A stretch of 64,000 nucleotides of DNA, from positions 62,001 through 126,000 of the forward strand of contig NZ_QLZQ01000003.1 in the NCBI RefSeq assembly GCF_003289925.1, in the 5' to 3' direction. The notes under the pieces are model-generated. The model had not been told where the DNA came from and made no database searches. It saw only the letters and a list, made by a program, of their open reading frames with translations. The stretch is from Planococcus maitriensis (GTDB taxonomy: Bacteria > Bacillota > Bacilli > Bacillales_A > Planococcaceae). The stretch's first letter is position 1; every line of letters begins with the position of its first letter. The position numbers and the translations under genes are program-made. Below, piece by piece: positions 60,795 through 64,000 of this stretch.

Positions 60795-61943
60795 GTGAAT
60801 GAAAAAGTAGTTGCTATGCTTCTCGCAGGCGGGCAAGGAAGCCGCTTGAAATCATTGACGTACGATATTGCGAAACCCGCCATTCCTTACGGCGGGAAAT
60901 ACCGGATCATCGATTTTCCCCTGTCGAACTGCACGAATTCGGGCATCAGCACAGTCGGTGTCCTCACGCAGTATCAGCCGCATGCGCTCCACCGCTATAT
61001 CGGGCTTGGCACGCCTTGGGATCTGGATCGCCATAAAGGCGGGGTGACCATGCTGCCGCCTTACGCCGAAATCGATGGCATCAAATGGTATGCGGGGACC
61101 GCCAGTGCGATTTACCAGAACATCAATTTCCTGACCAGCTGCGAACCTGATTATGTCGTGATTTTATCCGGCGACCATATCTACAAGATGGATTACGAAA
61201 AGCTGGTGGAATACCATAAAGAAAAGCAGGCGGATGTCACCGTTTCTGTTTTGGAAGTGCCATGGGAAGAGGCGAGCCGCTTCGGCATCGTCAACACCGA
61301 TGAAGACATGAACATCGTCGAGTTCGATGAAAAACCCGAAAAGCCGAAAAGCAACCTGGCGTCCATGGGTGTTTATGTTTTCGATTGGGAAAAACTGGAG
61401 CGTTATTTAGAAGAAGACAATAGCATAGAAGAATCTACCCATGACTTTGGGAAAGACATCTTACCCAAAATGCTCGCGGATCAGCAAAAAATGGTGGCGT
61501 ATCCGTTCAAAGGATACTGGAAAGATGTCGGGACGGTAGACAGCCTATGGGAAGCGAACATGGACCTGCTTGACCCATCGGCAGGGCTCGTGCTGCACGA
61601 TCCGGCCTGGCGGATTTATTCATCGAACCCCCAGCTGCCGCCACAGGTCATTACGGAAACAGGGCGTGTGCAAGGCTCGATGGTCAACGAAGGTTGCGTC
61701 ATCAGCGGGACGGTCAGCCATTCGGTCATTTTCCAGAATGTCCTGGTCGAACAAGGAGCCGTCGTGGAAGACAGTGTCGTCATGAGCGGCACGAAAATCG
61801 GGCGTGGGGCCCATTTGAACCGGGTCATCGTTCCGCCGGACATCACGGTGCCGGAAAATTACCGGCTGCTTGACCCGGTAGAGGGCATCACGTTGTTGAC
61901 GCAAGACTTAATCGATTCATGGAAGGAGAGTGGACAGCAATGA
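60795..61943 (+). CDS. glgC: Glucose-1-phosphate adenylyltransferase, catalytic subunit
   Basis: This 382-residue enzyme makes ADP-glucose from ATP and glucose 1-phosphate. The nucleotide loop is [15 protein letters not shown], then [19 protein letters not shown], the catalytic Asp in [15 protein letters not shown], and the sugar-site [12 protein letters not shown]. The C-terminal left-handed beta-helix starts near residue 290. It starts with GTG at 60795, two bases after glgB ends; GGGAG lies within glgB. glgD overlaps its stop. Confidence 0.94.
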   Translation: MNEKVVAMLLAGGQGSRLKSLTYDIAKPAIPYGGKYRIIDFPLSNCTNSGISTVGVLTQYQPHALHRYIGLGTPWDLDRHKGGVTMLPPYAEIDGIKWYAGTASAIYQNINFLTSCEPDYVVILSGDHIYKMDYEKLVEYHKEKQADVTVSVLEVPWEEASRFGIVNTDEDMNIVEFDEKPEKPKSNLASMGVYVFDWEKLERYLEEDNSIEESTHDFGKDILPKMLADQQKMVAYPFKGYWKDVGTVDSLWEANMDLLDPSAGLVLHDPAWRIYSSNPQLPPQVITETGRVQGSMVNEGCVISGTVSHSVIFQNVLVEQGAVVEDSVVMSGTKIGRGAHLNRVIVPPDITVPENYRLLDPVEGITLLTQDLIDSWKESGQQ

Positions 61944-62962
61944 CTTTGATGGCTGCAGTGGACGCTTCTGTAAAAGTAGCAGGGCTCCAAGACCTGACCA
62001 TTCATCGATCGGTCTCCTCGATTCCATTCGCAGGAAGATACCGCCTGATCGATTTCGCTTTATCGAATATAGTGAACGCGGATATCAACTCGGTCGGCAT
62101 TTTCGCTTCCCCGCCTTTTGCTTCACTGATCGACCATATCGGGGTCGGGAAAAGCTGGGATTTGGACCGGCGCAAAGAAGGGCTGTTCTTCTTGCCGACA
62201 ACCCATCAAAATGGGGGCATTGCCACAGTCGGCTCATTCCATGACTTTGAAGAGCATATCCAGTTTTTTGAGAAAAGCCGCCAAACGCATGTGGTAGTCA
62301 CAAGCAGTTTCGTAGTCGGGCAATTGGATTACAAAGAAATGCTTGCCCATCACCTGGCATCCGGAAAAGACATTACTGAAGCTGTCGGTGCAGGCGGTTC
62401 CTTGAAGTCGTATATCCTGTCACGCAGATTGATGCTTGAATTGATCCGCTCCCATAGGGAGAAACGCATTCTCAGCGTCGAAGACTTAGTGAACTTGAAA
62501 AAAGCGCCTTATTCATACGGTGTATATGAATATAAAGGGTATTTCGCCATCATCGATTCGATCCAGCAATATTTTAAAGAGTCGCTCGGGCTATTGGACG
62601 AAAACAACCGCCGATTGCTGTTTTTGCCGCAAGCACCTATTTACACAAAAGTGAAAGACGAGCCGCCAACCCGTTACCTGGACGGATCGAACGTATCGAA
62701 CTCGATGATGGCAAACGGCAGTACAATCTTGGGGAATGTCAAAAACAGCATCATCAGCCGGGCCGTCACCATCGGCATAAACGCGAATCTGGATAGCTGC
62801 ATCATCATGCAGAAATGCACAATCGAAGAAAATTGCGAGCTCGCCTATGTCATCGCCGATAAAGATGTCTATATCGAAAAAGGCGTGAAGTTGATCGGCA
62901 CAGCTGACCGGCCGTTTGTCCTGAGAAAAGGCGAACGGGTCACGAAGGAGGATTTCCAATGA
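61940..62962 (+). CDS. glgD: Glucose-1-phosphate adenylyltransferase regulatory subunit
   Basis: This 340-residue GlgC paralog lacks the GGxGxRL nucleotide loop. It opens [20 protein letters not shown] and keeps [16 protein letters not shown]. Such GlgD subunits are weakly active or inactive alone and raise the activity of GlgC in heterotetramers, as in Geobacillus. The ATG overlaps the glgC stop (ATGA) and follows GGAAGGAGAG. It is part of glgBCDA. Confidence 0.93.
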   Translation: MTLMAAVDASVKVAGLQDLTIHRSVSSIPFAGRYRLIDFALSNIVNADINSVGIFASPPFASLIDHIGVGKSWDLDRRKEGLFFLPTTHQNGGIATVGSFHDFEEHIQFFEKSRQTHVVVTSSFVVGQLDYKEMLAHHLASGKDITEAVGAGGSLKSYILSRRLMLELIRSHREKRILSVEDLVNLKKAPYSYGVYEYKGYFAIIDSIQQYFKESLGLLDENNRRLLFLPQAPIYTKVKDEPPTRYLDGSNVSNSMMANGSTILGNVKNSIISRAVTIGINANLDSCIIMQKCTIEENCELAYVIADKDVYIEKGVKLIGTADRPFVLRKGERVTKEDFQ

Positions 62963-64000
62963 AGATTGTGATGGCCGCTGCGGAATGCGCCCCTTTCGCC
63001 AAAGCGGGCGGCCTGGCCGATGTAATGGGTGCCTTGCCGCAGGAATTGGCCCATCTCGGACACGAGGTGCAGGTCATCATCCCGAAATACAGTTTGATCC
63101 ACGAACGCTACCGGCAGCAATTCCGCAAAGTGGGTGGGCAATCCTTCGATTTTAAAGATGAAGAGAAAGATTATGCCATTCACGAATTCAATAAACAAGG
63201 TGTAAGATTCCTGTTTTTGGAAAATGATTCGTATTTTGAAAGGGACAGCATTTATGGCCCGGACGATGCCGAGCGATACGCGTTTTTCAGCCGGGCAGTG
63301 CTGGATTTCCTGGCGCGTTCCGAAACAGCTCCGGATGTCTTGCATGTCCATGACTGGCACACGGCGGTGGTGCCATTCCTATTGAAAGAAGACCCGCAGT
63401 ATGCACAGTTATCCGCTCATGTGAAAACCGTCCTGACGATACACAATCTCCAGTTCCAGGGCACTTTTCCGAAAGATGTGTTTCTGGAACAGTACCGGAT
63501 GGATGAAAAATTTTACGAAAACGGCCAAGTCGAATGGCAAGGAAACTTCAATTCCCTGAAAACCGGTATTCTATACGCCGACAAATTGACGACTGTCAGC
63601 CCGAACTACCGGGATGAAATCTTGACGGAAGCTTACGGGGAGCGTTTAGAGAGCCTGCTCGCCGAACGGGAAGCGGATTTACGGGGCATATTGAATGGCA
63701 TCGATACGGAAGCCTACAATCCGAAGGCCGACGAACACATCGCACAGGTTTTCAACGCAGGAGATATAGAAGGAAAGCAGGCGAACAAACGCGCCATCCA
63801 AAAACGCTGCGGCCTGCCGATACAGCCGGATACCCCATTATTGACGATGGTGTCACGGCTTTCAGGACAGAAAGGAATCGATGTGCTTGAACAAAGCTTG
63901 CCCGAATTTTTGGAAGGTGATCTCCAATTTGTGCTGCTCGGTTCGGGGGAAGCGCATTACGAAGAGTTTTTCCAGCGCCTTGAAGTGGACTATGCCGGGA
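62959..64000 (+). CDS. glgA: Glycogen synthase (partial, continues past the window)
   Basis: The frame is open from ATG 62959 to the window end (347 codons of about 480). It begins with the ADP-glucose-binding motif AKAGGLADVMGALP of GT5 starch/glycogen synthases and has HVHDWHTAVVP, TIHNLQFQGTFP, TTVSPNYRDEI and the second-domain start TMVSRLSGQKGIDVL. It extends the glucan chain from ADP-glucose. The ATG overlaps the glgD stop, and AAGGAGG lies 7 nt upstream. A glgP gene often follows. Confidence 0.94.
   Translation, partial: MKIVMAAAECAPFAKAGGLADVMGALPQELAHLGHEVQVIIPKYSLIHERYRQQFRKVGGQSFDFKDEEKDYAIHEFNKQGVRFLFLENDSYFERDSIYGPDDAERYAFFSRAVLDFLARSETAPDVLHVHDWHTAVVPFLLKEDPQYAQLSAHVKTVLTIHNLQFQGTFPKDVFLEQYRMDEKFYENGQVEWQGNFNSLKTGILYADKLTTVSPNYRDEILTEAYGERLESLLAEREADLRGILNGIDTEAYNPKADEHIAQVFNAGDIEGKQANKRAIQKRCGLPIQPDTPLLTMVSRLSGQKGIDVLEQSLPEFLEGDLQFVLLGSGEAHYEEFFQRLEVDYAG

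Overview
The window reads as chromosome of a low-to-mid GC Bacillota, most likely a member of the Planococcaceae (Planococcus/Planomicrobium type). This is inferred from gene content: T-box and guanine riboswitches, strong AGGAGG ribosome-binding sites with some TTG/GTG starts, lipoprotein solute-binding proteins, LexA/PerR/CcpA-type boxes of Bacillus form, HemY/CgoX haem synthesis, BsSco-like lipoprotein and two monofunctional proline dehydrogenases. I see no rRNA, tRNA, prophage, complete insertion sequence or CRISPR array. Genes are tightly packed and most units end in clear rho-independent hairpins, many shared by convergent genes.

Region by region. 1-3,890: the start of a fibronectin-III-like gene behind a sigmaB-like promoter, a GAF-STAS (RsbR-like) protein, a YfcE-type phosphoesterase, small unknowns, a RibD-C/DHFR-like reductase and a SleB-type wall hydrolase. 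3,889-6,854 (minus): a sugar ABC importer (binding lipoprotein and two permeases) without its own ATPase. 7,061-9,286: a Trp-specific T-box leader (TGG specifier) in front of trpEG. 9,343-16,425: DDAH-like hydrolase, GIY-YIG protein, YhfK-like protein, a SurA-N lipoprotein, hisC, a thioredoxin-reductase-like flavoprotein and small unknowns. A Bacillales-type palindromic dispersed repeat lies at about 11,970-12,195.

16,612-27,404 is the most distinctive region: one long operon for hexuronate/aldonate use. It has a LacI-type regulator with two tandem palindromic operators and a cre-like site inside its promoter, then KDG kinase, 6-phospho-3-hexuloisomerase (HxlB), an Ldh2-type oxidoreductase, a TRAP transporter (dctPQM), a zinc alcohol dehydrogenase, KDPG aldolase, mannonate dehydratase, an SDR mannonate oxidoreductase and an HxlA/UlaD-type decarboxylase-aldolase. 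The ribulose-monophosphate-type pair HxlB/HxlA brackets the uronate genes, which is an unusual combination.

27,407-29,050 holds a fetAB-type iron exporter behind PerR/Fur-like boxes. 30,261-31,321 holds an intracellular subtilisin with a LexA-type box over its -35. Next come type II pantothenate kinase, a nitroreductase, hemY, a LysM-NlpC/P60 endopeptidase, an acyl-CoA synthetase with a thioesterase and a TetR regulator, an O6-alkylguanine methyltransferase, a 23-residue-repeat protein, formate-THF ligase, a DUF4139-like protein and TspO. 45,153-52,745 carries proline dehydrogenase 1, a guanine-riboswitch-controlled xpt-pbuX operon, an esterase, a degenerate S2P-like membrane protein, a ring-cleaving dioxygenase and proline dehydrogenase 2. 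The end holds a polytopic membrane protein, a zinc-ribbon acetamidase, shikimate kinase, a lactonase, a Sco lipoprotein with a coupled small membrane protein, and the glycogen operon glgBCDA, whose glgA runs off the window.
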